In this document: positions 32,330 through 44,139 of the stretch, in pieces | Position numbering within the stretch: position 1 is the stretch's first letter | Layout: each line of letters starts with the position of its first letter | DNA from: Eupeodes corollae | Lineage: Eukaryota > Arthropoda > Insecta > Diptera > Syrphidae | Length of the DNA stretch: 64,000 bases | Direction: 5' to 3' | NCBI RefSeq assembly: GCF_945859685.1 | Contig: NC_079149.1 | Coordinates: forward strand, 133,092,153 to 133,156,152 | Made by a program: the position numbers and the translations under genes | The notes under the pieces: generated by a model | Told to the model about the DNA's origin: nothing | The model's database searches: none | The model's input: only the letters and a program-made list of their open reading frames with translations

Positions 32330-33000
32330 TTTTCGTCAGAAAACGAATCACAAGTATTTTTTTTTAAATAAGTAATGTCAAAAATATTGTCTGTCTTCCA
32401 TTAATCATCGTTAGAAAAAACCAAATTTGAAATGTTTTTCTTTTGTTTTTTCGTTTTTGAAATTTGAGTGTGAAATTCTTGTGTTCTTAAGTCTAATAAA
32501 ATTGGTCTTCCCAAATGAATTGCAATATGTACATATGTACGTTGAAAATAGACAAACTATACTAAATTGATAAATACCTAAAAGCAAAAAAACACATATG
32601 AAACAATGCAACGTTATCGTGCAAAAAGCTTTATATTTGTAGTGACTGGAACTTAAAACATTCAAATTTATTATGTAGTTGAATTGGTTTTCAATTGTCA
32701 AATAGATTGTAAAACGCTCAAAAGTTTGATAAGTCCTGCGTTGCAAATTTCGGTTTAGGTCCAAACTTAAGAAAAGTATTACATTTCTTATAGCTTTACA
32801 ATAAATACCTTTTTAGATTCATTCAAAATTTATGGGAAATTTAAGATGACATTTCAAAAATTGACAAACTAACTTTAAAAAAATAGTATTTCAGGTGATT
32901 TCTTAAGACTTAGAGTAGAAATAGTGTAAAACGCATTAAATTTCAAACGCATCTTTCTTCGTCGTTAGCCATTTTTGTTTACCAATTATTTAACTGAAGC
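32330..33000. other. AT-rich spacer
   Basis: No gene or recognised repeat; the antisense ORF at 32411-32764 looks like chance (no domain, biased composition). Confidence 0.45.
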
Positions 33001-33003
33001 AAC

Positions 33004-33478
33004 AACTTGAAGATAAGGCAAGTTCTAAGAATCTTATTGGCCAGCTGTCAAAATTTTGTTTCCAATTAAGCAACTAATGGAAAATAATTGACTGGAAAGT
33101 AAGTTAAAAAAAAATTCCTAACTATCAAGCCAAGACTACTTACATACGCCAAAATGACAGTTGATCATGTTTTTTCATTTAACTAAAAGCTGAACTTTAT
33201 TCGTGATCAATTTATTAAATTGGAAAAGGAATAAGTAATAGTTCTTTAAATACAAAAGATATACATCTCAAGATTGAATTTTAGCTTGCCTGAGAAGTGT
33301 TTTGTAGACAATCGTTTTTGGTAGGTTTTGCACGGTCAACTGAAGGTAAAAGTAATTGAAGTGAAGTTCAGAGTTTGAAGTTTATGACACTTAAAAAACA
33401 AACTAGTTGATTTAGTTTAAATTTACGTTCAAAGAACACACTTGACTGCAAATAAAGTCCCTTACGTTGTCAGAACCC
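33004..33478 (+). repeat. Rep-B copy 2
   Basis: Shares with 5322-5776 the TTGGCCAGCTG, ATGACAGTTGATCATGTTTT, GCTTGCCTGAGAAGTGTTTT, TTGCACGGTCAACTGAAGGT and AAAGTCCCTTACGTTGTCAG blocks in the same order. The left terminal repeat is degraded. Confidence 0.75.
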
Positions 33479-34172
33479 ACCCATTACCTTCCAATTAAAG
33501 TAACTTAACAAAAAAGTTGATTAGAAGGTTAGTCAAGAAAAAACTTAATGCGAGTCTACTTATGTGAAAATGACAGTTGATCATTTAACTGAAAGCTCAA
33601 CTTTTTTAATCTATGTTTTTGTATATTCTGCATATTTCTATTTAATTTTTTCTGGATGGACTTATAGCTTGCCTAAGGTGTACGATGAACTTATGGTGAA
33701 ATCAGTGAAGTAAAGTTCCAAGTTTGAGATTTATGACACTTAAAAAATTAATTAATGGCTGAACTATAAACACGCTTCGTCTTCGTTTGCGTTACGGTGG
33801 GCCTACTTCGAGCTTGCTTCGAATGACATTTCTATTATTTCCTCCCTCCAAAGAACAAATATTTTGTTTGTTGACATTTTTTACAGCTGTTGAACTGTCA
33901 GACAAAGCGAATGTTGAGATAATTGAACTAGAGCTTCCATTTGGAGTCATATTACGTTACATTACGTTCTTTTCTTACGACTGTCAAACGAAACGTGAGG
34001 TCGAAGCTCCATAGTGAAAGCATGCATTGAATTCCTATGGCTGAACTCGTAAACGTCAGGTGAAGGCGAAGCTGAAGCGTGTTTGTGATTCAGACATAAC
34101 TGCCTTGGTCAAAATGTACATTCATAGAATGAAGTTGACTGCAAAAAAGTCCCTTATGTAGTCTGAACCTGA
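33479..34172 (+). repeat. Rep-B copy 3, split by MITE-C
   Basis: Follows copy 2 directly. ATGACAGTTGATCATTTAAC and ATAGCTTGCCTAAGG lie before the MITE at 33756-34096; CTGCCTTGGTCAAAATG and AAGTCCCTTATGTAGTCTGA after it. The left end is truncated. Its continuity across the MITE gives a natural 'filled site' for that element. Confidence 0.75.
33756..34096 (+). mobile_element. MITE-C copy 1, TAA-flanked (Harbinger-like)
   Basis: TAA flanks both sides (33753-33755, 34097-34099). The left end TGGCTGAACTATAAACACGC and the reverse-complemented right end TGTCTGAATCACAAACACGC form ~26-bp imperfect inverted repeats. Length about 341 bp, no credible gene. A 3-bp TAA duplication is usual for PIF/Harbinger derivatives, so that superfamily is inferred. 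The second copy is at 58816-59168. Confidence 0.8.
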
Positions 34173-35053
34173 CAATTTTTATCATGGAAGAAATGACAAA
34201 TTTGACACTTGATTACCTGTAAATCTAACATATTGGGATTATTGAACTTATCATTGGGCTCTACAAGTCGGATTCTTTGCTTAGACATGCTGTCAATGAG
34301 CTGAAAATAGCCAATTTTGTACCAAAGCTTTATCAAATTAGATTTTGTATCTTACAATTAATTATCATGAACATTTTTCAAAGGTCCTAAGCAAACACAC
34401 CTGATGTTTTCAAACGTAGTCTGACAATTGTTGAAATGATGTTTCTTGCAAAATTGGACAGGTTTAGAAGACATAATGAAATTTATATGAAATCATCCGC
34501 ACTTTTTAACGCAAATTAACACCAAAAGGCAATTAGTTGATTTCCCAGATGTTGTCAATTTCAAACATCAAACCTTACCTCGTTTACCTTTAACTTTAGT
34601 TGTTTATTCAGAAAATACCAAAACGTTATTATTTATAAATATAAAAGAATCCCTCTCACATGCTAAAAATGTATTATCAGATTAGAAATAATACTAAATC
34701 ATTTTCTAATCTGACAATGAATATTTTAATATAAAACCTTAAATGACATTATGCAAAAAAATAAATAAATAAACACAAAAGAAATGACGTTCATATTCCT
34801 ATTGATTGAAAAGTTATGAACACCTGGTATTTTTACACATCAGTAGGCTTTATTTTTATATTATTTGCAACTTTTCTTGACTAAATTTTTAGTCATAGAC
34901 AGCTGGATGATCAAATATTGCAAACATTTCTTACCTTAAGTCACTTACATATGTCGTCTGAATCAGCCCAATTACAATAAAGAAACTGTCAGTAATTTTC
35001 AAAAATATCTTTATCAACGACATCTCACAGTTTAAGCGTCTCCTGTGAATAGG
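34173..35053. other. AT-rich spacer with possible repeat fragments
   Basis: No gene. A stretch near 34455-34500 (GGACAGGTTTAGAAGACATA) resembles a Rep-B end but is too short to be sure. Confidence 0.4.
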
Positions 35054-35322
35054 CAGGGTCAGAAAACATAAAGGACTTCATTTGCAGTCAACTGCATTAT
35101 TTAAACGCAAAACTATACCAAAGTAGATACATATGTTATTTTAAAGATGTCAAATTTGACATTGAACCCATTTCCAATACTTTTTATATAAAATTGGGCA
35201 CTAAATAAATAAATCACAGAGTTATGTTTTCATTTGAATAGAAAACACATTTAGTTGGCATTTTGACAGATACTTAAAACTTTTCTTTTCTTTAAGCCCC
35301 TTCAGTCATTCGAACCTGCATT
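35054..35322 (-). repeat. Rep-B copy 4, shortened
   Basis: Begins CAGGGTCAGAAAACATAAAG then GACTTCATTTGCAGTC, has the AAATAAATAAATCACAGAGT block, and ends CATTCGAACCTG. It is the inverted orientation of copies 1-3, with an internal deletion. Confidence 0.65.
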
Positions 35323-37041
35323 TTGACAGTTAAAAAACTGGCATAAAGTGTAAAAAACATTTTAAGCAATGACAACTCACAATTTAATAGTCGTCGTTTG
35401 ACAATGGCTGCGTTCAATCTCAGACAGATAGGGTATCCGGATACCTTTTTGTTAGTGTTTTACGTGTAAAAAGGAATCCAAAGGTATCCAAGAACTTCGA
35501 TTGTATGTAGGTATCTGACAGAACAGCTGATTCAACACATGGTTGAATTTCAAGAAACTTGAAAATTGCTTCAGCTTCTTGTATTTGTTGGTAAACAAAA
35601 GGATACAAAATAATAGTTGAAGTTGTATTTGAGGATGTTCTGTACATAATAGACGATGAAGAGGCTATTTGCCTCCGAATTTTAGAAAGTAATTATGATC
35701 TATTTTTTCAAACTTCAAAATTGACTTATTTTGTTCTCGTTTTGTAGATGTATTATCCATTAAATGTTTTATCTTACAACAATTTTGACTTTGAAGCTTA
35801 AATGTTTCTCTGCTGAAATTTGATTTTATATTTTGACAGCTATTTCAGTACAGATATCCAACTCGTTCAAGAAGTTATCTAAAAATCAACTTATGCAAGA
35901 TACCCTATCCAACACGAGATTTAACGCAGCCAATGGATTAAAATGACGTTTTTGAAAATACTGTCAAACAAAATAGTAAGATATTTCTAGAAGTGGAAGA
36001 TCGGACAATCGTTTATGCTTCAAACAAAAATTAATAGAAGGTGCAATAACTATTAAAATATACTATTTATGTGTGCTCAAATTTGTATTGAATTTCTGTA
36101 AAACAATCATCATTTTCTGCATTTAAAATAAAAGGTGTTTCCTGCATACATAACGTTCTAGTCACTCTAAAAATGTAGCTTTCCTTTAATAGGGTTTCAA
36201 ATAAGTACGAGTAGGTAAAACAAATATACTATGTATTATTATTAAACCTTAAAATAATTAAACCAATACGAAATTTAAAGAACAAAAAGCAAATGAAAGG
36301 ACCTATCTATATATTAAAATTTCATTCATTTAAAATGTTGCCTTTTTTATTAACCTACAAAATTATAACTTTAGATACATAAAATATACCTTACTTGAGA
36401 AAAACAATACCTACTACCTTTAAAATCTTGTAGATTATATGTATTAAAGTCTTATAAAGTAAAGTACATAATTTTGAAACTACAAAAAATAAAAACAAAA
36501 AAAAAGTGTCTAAGTTTTACAATTTAAAAGAAATAAAAAAACAAACACAAAATCAAGAAGAAAAATTCAAGCAATAGTAACTTTTAGGAGACCTATTTTC
36601 TCCATTTTTAGTAAATTTAAAAATATATATAAATGTAACACACGATACAAAAACCAATTATAGGTTTATTCATTATATATGACCATTACTCCGCCATGAT
36701 ATTGTAATTCTTAGAATAGTGATATTAAAAATATAAAACTACAATTATTTGATTGATATGTGTTTAAAAATTAAAACAAAAAATATCCATACAAAAACTT
36801 CTTCAACAAACACACATTTAAATTAAATTAAATTTATATATAATTATTAAATAGTTCATTGTGTAGAACTGTTTTAAACAGAAAAGAAAAAAAGTATATA
36901 TATATTAAAAGAATGTAGAAGATTTACTCAAAAATTCAAAACTGTTTTTCTTTTAGAAGGTAAAGAAATGAAGTGAATACCAAAAGTGATATCAATTTAC
37001 TAATGAATTGTGGAAGCTAAATCTGTCATATAAAAATTCAC
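35323..37041. other. AT-rich spacer
   Basis: No supported gene or repeat. Several small ORFs show no domain signal. Confidence 0.5.
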
Positions 37042-37045
37042 TTAA

Positions 37046-37310
37046 GGTCCTTGCACATGAGAGCGAAGAACGAATGAACGAATGGACGAACAAACGTGGT
37101 TTTACACATTTCAAAAAGTCAATTCCAAAGAAAAACACATTTAAATTATAAGAAACCAATTGAAACTAATATGAGGATAGACAAATTTCCATTTTGTTCT
37201 CTAAGACAAGACAATTTTGTAGAAACAATTTTGTAGTAACGAATTGCAGTGTGGTTGCTACGAACTGTCAAACTTTATCCGTGTTTCACATATCATCCAC
37301 TGCAACAAAT
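37046..37310 (+). repeat. solo arm of the TTAA palindromic MITE
   Basis: Preceded by TTAA (37042-37045), it begins GGTCCTTGCACATGAGAGCG and follows the arm of the 31499-32323 element through GAAACCAATTGAAAC, GAATTGCAGTGTGGTTGCTA and CGAACTGTCAAAC, then stops before the palindrome centre. The second arm is missing. The BEL element lies about 110 bp to the right. Confidence 0.75.
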
Positions 37311-37420
37311 AAATTGTAAATCCACAGTTAGCAGTTCATAGTCGTTGCAAATGTGCAAGATGCTTTAAATAGAATAAAATAAGAGATGTGTTTGAATTAT
37401 CACACATCAATTATAGGAAC

Positions 37421-37717
37421 TGTAAGAAAATAACACACTCAAAACCACTTAAGACTCTTGCCTGGCTGCTGCCATTCCTTACCAATCTGAATATACCATT
37501 TTTGTATTTTTATGTTGGCACAACATGCTGGAACCAAGAAACAGCCATATTGTTTTTCTATATTTTTCGGACGAGAAGACATCACCGGCACATACATTCA
37601 GACGGATACAAAATTGATGAATATTTTAAGTTGTACAATAAAACGAAAATTTAAGCCAATTAAAATAAAATAAAGTTTGTTTGAGCTTAAATTGCGTAAT
37701 AGTTTAATTTCATGACA
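37421..37717 (+). repeat. 5' LTR of the BEL element
   Basis: 297 bp, TG...CA. It holds an AATAAA at 37637-37642. The ORFs inside LTRs at 37388-37654 and 43751-44002 are chance frames. Confidence 0.93.
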
Positions 37718-37766
37718 AAATCTTAAATTTTCTGGCGATAAAGTTTCCAACTCGTGTCCGTGTGCC

Positions 37767-40700
37767 ATGTCTTCGTCGCAACAAGAAGAAGCTCATCAAG
37801 ACAATCCTGCGCAAGAACTCAATGATCAGCCGCAGCAGCAACACCAGCAGGCATTGAATGAGCAGCAGCAGCAAACAGAAGTGCTTAATGAACAGCAGCA
37901 GTCCAATCAAAAGGGATTCCAAAATCGACATCGAGATGCGAGATGCAAAATTTGTGGACAACGCTACAACGACCAGATGGTTCTGTGCGATGGGGTATGT
38001 AAAAAATGGTATCATTTAGATTGCGTAGATATAAGTAGTAGTCGGGCAGAGGAATTATTTAAGTGGTTTTGTGACGATTGCTCAGTTATTCACATGAGAA
38101 AAATTGATGCACTGCACCAAAAAATTATTCTCCAAATCAAAGAAGTTGAGCGTAATGTTATGTATAAAAAGCGTCAGACAACAATTGACAGCTCATATAA
38201 AAAATGGTTAGGTATGAAAAATGGGTATATAAAATTAATAGGTGTGTATGAAGACAGTGAGGGGAATCCGCTTCCAGAACCGAGGTTACAACTGAATGAG
38301 GCAAGAGAGGGAAGTGAAGCCGGCAGACGATCGAACTCGTCCATTAACAGCCGGTCGTCACAACGAAGCCTACGTTTTAATCTCTTGCAACAACAAAGGG
38401 ACCTCCTAAAGGAACAACGCGATAACTTGCGAAAAGATGAAGAGCTTATTAAACGTCAAGAGGAACTTTTTAATGAGCTATCAGACGAGGTGAGTGATGA
38501 AGAAGTTGACGGCGATTGTGAGTCAGGCGATCAACAACGAGGTCGAACCGTGATCGCTTCAGCAGTTCCAGCATTCAAACCATCCGCTGTCAAAGTAGCA
38601 GATTCAGCTTTCAAACCAACAGCATCTACCTTCAAGCCATCAGCTCCAGCGTTCATACCACAGCAACCGTTCACTTCGATGACTCCAGCATTCACTTCCA
38701 CAATCCCAGCGTTCACCTCGATGACTCCAGCGTTCACCTCGATGACTCCAGCGTTCACCTCGATGACTCCAGCGTTCACTTCAGTGACAACAGCGTTCGC
38801 TTCAGCAGTTCCATCGTTCACCTCAGCGAATCCAGCGCTCACATCAGCTTTCACACCAGCTCCACTGTCGTCAACAACGTATTTCAACTCACCACAACTA
38901 GACTCGAGGCAACTAGCTGCAAGAAAAATTTATAAAGAGCTTCCAACATTCACGGGTAGCCCAGAAGAATGGCCACTCTTCAAGCGCATGTATGAGCAAT
39001 CAACTCAAGCATGCGGATTCAGCGTAGAAGAAAATCTAATGCGCTTCCAAAGGGCCCTGAAAGGGAGAGCACGTGAATTAGTTTCGAGCCAATTAGTTGA
39101 GCCGTCATGTGTGCCGCAAATAATGATTTGTTTGCAGATGGCCTTCGGGCAACCAAATATTATTTTGCAGAATCAAATTGACAATATAAGTAGACTTCCT
39201 ACAGTCAAAGCTGAGAAGTTAGAGTCTATCGTTGAATTTTCAACGGCTGTAACGAATCTCAATGCAGTGATGAAGGCCTCAAATCTTGAAGGGCAATATG
39301 ACAACCCGTTACTTCTTAAGGAGCTTTTAAAGAAACTCACCAATGATATGAAGATGAGGTGGGCTACATATTCTTTGGAGAGCCAAACACGGGGTGTATT
39401 GGCGTTCGGCACCTGGCTACAACTGGAAACGCAGAAAGTTTTTGAAGTATTAACAAGTTCCGATATGACTTGGCCATTGTTCAATTCTGCCATCAAAAGA
39501 GACACAGGGCGAAATGATAGGACGATTAAAGAGGCTAGAGTCAACGTTCACGTTCAAACCAAGCAAACTGCAGAATGTTTAGTATGTGGTAAAAAGTGCA
39601 AAAGCATTGAGTGCTGTGAAGAATTCAAAGAAATGAACTCTTTAGCAAGATGGGAGAAGGTGAAAGAACTGAAACTCTGTCGTCAGTGTTTGACCGTCCA
39701 TACAATGAAGTATCCATTTGTATGTAAGAAGGCGGTCAGATGTGACGTTTCTGGTTGCAAAAGAAGACACCACCCATTGATGCACCAAGTCGTCGATGGT
39801 ATCGTAAACCCTCCTATTGTAGTTACTTCTCAAAATAGCCATACTAATGAATGTGATTGTTTCCAATTTCAATACATCCCAGTGACCTTACGACACGGCA
39901 ACAAGAAGGTAACAACTATGGCCTTTCTAGATGGTGGATCTAGTGGAACTAGAATCGAAGACAGTGTAGCCAATCAATTGGGTCTTACCGGTCCCAAAGT
40001 TATTTTGCATCTTAAATGGACAGCAAATGTCCGTCGGCAAGAGGAATCTAAAAAGGTCTCAATGTTCATATCTGGGGCTTACAATGGCGCAAAGGAGTAC
40101 GCAATTCCCGTGGCACACACCATTCAAGAGCTTAACTTACCAAGGCAGACTCTCAACTATGAAGAATTAGCAAGCAAGCATCCTCACCTTCGTGGCCTTC
40201 CAGTAACTTCATACTTTGGAGAACAACCAAGAATTATGATTGGAATGAGTGACTGGCATCTCGCTCTTCCAAGTAAAACCAGAATAGCTGGCCAAAATGA
40301 TCCTGTGGCCACCAAGAACAAATTGGGATGGTCTGTGTTTGGATCGCGGAGCTCGTCCCAAAGCCAAAGTATAAATTATCATATTCAAGAATATGCCGAA
40401 AAAGATGATGAGAATCTAAGCGAGATGATGAGATATTTCTTCGCAGTGGATAGCCTGGGTGTGAAGATACCTTTTTATGAAGCCACGTCCAAAGATGAAC
40501 GCAGAGCTAAGGACATCATGGAGAAGACAGCTATGTTTAATGGGGAACGATTTGAGATCGGACTGCTTTGGCGATACGATGATCCTGTGCTACCAGATAG
40601 TATGCCCATGGCCAAACTCAGGCAGCTAGCACTCGATCGAAAACTCAAAAAATCTCCATCATTAAGAAACAGTATGAATCAACAAATGGAAAGCTATATG

Positions 40701-43700
40701 AAGAGAGGTTATGTCCGAAAGTTATCACCCAAAGAGTTAAACGAAGAACATAAGCGGATCTGGTATCTGCCACTCTTCCCTGTATCCAATCCCAATAAAC
40801 CCGAAAAAGTAAGGGTAGTCTGGGATGCAGCAGCTAAAGTTAATGGAGTGTGTCTCAATTCGTTTTTAGGAAAGGGGCCTGATCAACTTCCCTCACTTTT
40901 CGGTATTCTGCTAAGGTTTAGACAGAATGCTGTGGCCATCAGTGGAGACATAGAAGAGATGTTCCACCAGATAGAGATTTCACCCGAGGATCGACATGCC
41001 TGTAGATTTTTATGGGATGATGGTACTGGCGTAGCAGTATACATCACACAAGTCATGACGTTTGGCGCGTCTTGTTCCCCAAGCTGCGCTCAATTTGTGA
41101 AAAATAAAAACGCTGAAAGATTTATTGAAGAACACCCTCGAGCCGTAGAAGCAATTATCAATAATCATTACGTCGACGATTTACTGGACAGTGTTAATAC
41201 TTCAGAGGAAGCAATAACCCTTGCTAAGGATGTAAAGATGATTCACTCGGCTGGTGGGTTTCACATTCGAAAATGGAAGTCCAACTCAAGAGAAGTGACG
41301 GCTGCGATGAACGAAATTACGTCAACGCCCGATAATCGAATCGATCTTGATAAAGAACCAATGTACTCCACTGAGAAAGTTCTTGGAATGTGGTGGGATA
41401 CCGAGAGTGACTCGTTTACCTTCTCCTTAAAGTTTAACAAAGGAAACCAGGAAGTCCTCAAGGGTGCCATAAAACCAACCAAGCGGGAGATGCTAAGAAT
41501 CATGATGTCGATCTTCGATCCTCTGGGTTTAATTGGCCATTTTACGAGTTATTTGAAAGTTTTGATGCAAGATGTATGGCGGTCCAGAGTTAGTTGGGAC
41601 GACGAGATCTTAGACGAACATCAAGAAGACTGGCTACGCTGGTTACGTGAACTACAGAAAGTTCAATCTGTTTTCATCCCAAGATGTTATGCAGCTGGGA
41701 TAGTATGGGAAATTTCCGAGACTCAGCTCCACGTATTCGTTGATGCCAGTAAGAATTGCAGTGCTGCAGTAGCATATCTAAGAGTCCAATCAGGTGAAAG
41801 GATTATGTGCTCACTTTTCGGTTCAAAAACGAAGGTAGCACCTATTAAACTCATGTCAATACCGAGGTTGGAACTCGTAGCAGCAGTCATAGGAGCCAGA
41901 TTCGCCGATAGCATTCGTCAATCACTCTCTATTCATCTCAACAAGATTGTACTGTGGTCAGATTCTGCAACTGTTTTGAGTTGGTTGAGCTCCGATGCCA
42001 AATCAGTAAAAGGCCAATTTGTAGCGTTCAGAATAGCGGAGATCCAAGAAATCACAAACATTGCTGATTGGAGTTACGTGCCGTCCGAAATGAACCCAGC
42101 AGATGATGCAACGAAGTGGAAGAAAGGGCCTTCACTAGATATGAATGATCGTTGGATGCAGGGTCCACAATTTCTGTACATGAAGGAGGAAGACTGGCCA
42201 TATACATCCCGAGAAAACTATCATGCTATTTCCGAAGTAGTGTCAGTAATCCCAACAAGTAAATTTGAAAGCTGGGGCAAGTTGCTGAGGGTCACAGCAT
42301 ATGTTTGCCGCTACATGGACGCATTACGTGGTATAAAAAGAGAAAACCTAGCTTTGTCTTCGGAAGAATTCCAACGAGCAGAGCGTGTCGTCTACAGGCA
42401 TATTCAAGCAGAATCGTTATCTTCGGAATTGGAATTCGCTTCATCACCGAGAAACGTTGCAAGGAAGACAGCCCAGTGTTCGAGTATCATACTCTCAATG
42501 AAACCCTATTTAGACGAAAACGGAGTAATGAGATCCATGAGTCGAATTGATAATGCAAAGTGGCTGAACATATACACAAGACGTCCAGTAATACTTCCCG
42601 ACAATAATCGAGCAACAAGACTCTTAATACGTCATTATCACGAGAAATTTCGGCATATCAACCACGAATCTGTCGTGAACGAAGTAAGAAAGAAATATTT
42701 TATTCCCAAACTATGACAGCTGCTGAAACGCGTGAGGAAACACTGTTTTCGGTGTAAGATGAATGTAGCCAAGGCCACCCCTCCTGAAATGGCAATTTTA
42801 CCAGAAGTTCGAGTATCAGCATTTACACCACCCTTTTCGTATACTGCAGTTGATTACGGTGGTCCATTTGACATTGTCCATGGTCGCAAGATTGAGAAGA
42901 GGTGGATTTGCCTTTTCACGTGTCTGGTAACCAGAGCAATCCATATTGAAATTGCCTACACCTGTAGTACGGACTCATTCATCCTTTGTTATAGAAATTT
43001 TTTATGTCGAAGAGGGACCGTTAGAAAGATGTTCAGCGATCGTGGAACAAATTTCATTGGAGCGGAAAAATTACTTAAGACAACCTTAAAACAAATCAAC
43101 CATCAATGCATTGCGAATCAGTTTGTAACCTCGGAACTGGAGTGGCACTTTAACCCCCCTGCCTCCCCACATATGAATGGATGCTGTGAGAGACTCATAA
43201 AATCAGTTAAGATAGCCCTATACGCGGTAAGCAATGTTAACCGTTACAAACCTAATGATGAGCTTTTCCGTAGCTTTTTAATGGAAGTCGAGGACATGAT
43301 AAATTCCCGCCCGCTTACATACTTACCCATTGATAGTGAACAGTCGGAAGCCCTAACTCCCAACCATTTTCTTCGACAGTTACCTGGAGGAATGGTTCCA
43401 TTGGGAGAATTTAGTGATGATGCCAAGTTACTCAAGACTAACGTACTAATGTCTCAGCTCCACGCAAGACACTTTTGGAAGCGCTGGATCGTCGAATACT
43501 TACCCACCCTAACTAGAAGAGAAAAATGGAATCAACCGGCCAAACCGCTTACAGTTGGAGACTTAGTTTTGGTGATTGACGAAAGAAGTCCACGCAACCA
43601 GTGGCAAAAGGGAAGAGTTGTTGAAGTATTCCCAGGTAAGGACAACCAAGTTCGTAGTGCCTCAGTACAAACTATGACCGGCATATACGAAAGACCAGCG

Positions 43701-43781
43701 ATAAAACTAGCTAAGTTAGAAGTGTGCAATGAAGAGGGTACATTTAGCAAATGTACCGAGGGGGAGAATGTAAGAAAATAA
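37767..43781 (+). pseudogene. BEL/Pao Gag-Pol polyprotein, one in-frame TGA at 42714-42716
   Basis: From ATG 37767. Gln-rich start (residues 5-48); C4HC3 PHD finger (C60, C63, C74, C78, H83, C86, C102, C105); charged coiled-coil-like stretch; a 7-residue repeat region (about 300-365) with TPAFTSM units. The DUF1759-type Gag begins KELPTFTGSPEEWPLFKRMY; the Cys/His-rich region is about 610-670; the protease motif is FLDGGSSGTRI. RT has ISGDIEEMFHQI and YVDD at residues 1135-1138; the RNase H start is HVFVDASKN. The frame then stops at TGA after KKYFIPKL and reopens in the same frame with integrase: AVDYGGPF, SDRGTNF and CCERL carry the D, D, E residues. A DUF5641-like end finishes inside the LTR. 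About 2004 codons in all. The TGA probably arose from CGA. Confidence 0.93.
38670..38858 (+). repeat. 21-bp coding minisatellite in BEL Gag
   Basis: About nine units of 21 bp, each like TTCACCTCGATGACTCCAGC plus one base, encoding FTSMTPA-type heptads. The central units at 38712-38774 are almost identical, suggesting recent expansion or contraction. Confidence 0.9.
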
Positions 43782-44065
43782 CACACTCAAAACCACTTAA
43801 GACTCTTGCCTGGCTGCTGCCATTCCTTACCAATCTGAATATACCATTTTTGTATTTTTATGTTGGCACAACATGCTGGAACCAAGAAACAGCCATATTG
43901 TTTTTCTATATTTTTCGGACGAGAAGACATCACCGGCACATACATTCAGACGGATACAAAATTGATGAATATTTTAAGTTGTACAATAAAACGAAAATTT
44001 AAGCCAATTAAAATAAAATAAAGTTTGTTTGAGCTTAAATTGCGTAATAGTTTAATTTCATGACA
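43769..44065 (+). repeat. 3' LTR of the BEL element
   Basis: Same 297 bp as the 5' LTR. The pol frame ends within its first 13 bases. Followed by the GGAAC duplication. Confidence 0.93.
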
Positions 44066-44139
44066 GGAACCCATCTACACATCATACTTGCAACCATTCT
44101 TAATGAATCCGTCAAGTGTAAACTCAAAATCCACAACAT

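Larger units (their letters stand above)
37421..44065 (+). mobile_element. BEL/Pao LTR retrotransposon, young, near-complete
   Basis: Two 297-bp LTRs (37421-37717, 43769-44065) appear identical base for base, start TG and end CA, and are bounded by the 5-bp target duplication GGAAC (37416-37420, 44066-44070). A purine-rich tract GAGGGGGAGAA lies just before the right LTR. One long Gag-Pol frame runs 37767-43781 with a single in-frame TGA. Identical LTRs indicate recent insertion. Confidence 0.95.

Noticed and set aside
37388..37654. ORF duplicated at 43751-44002
   Set aside because: Chance frame inside the BEL LTR; the duplication is simply the two LTRs.
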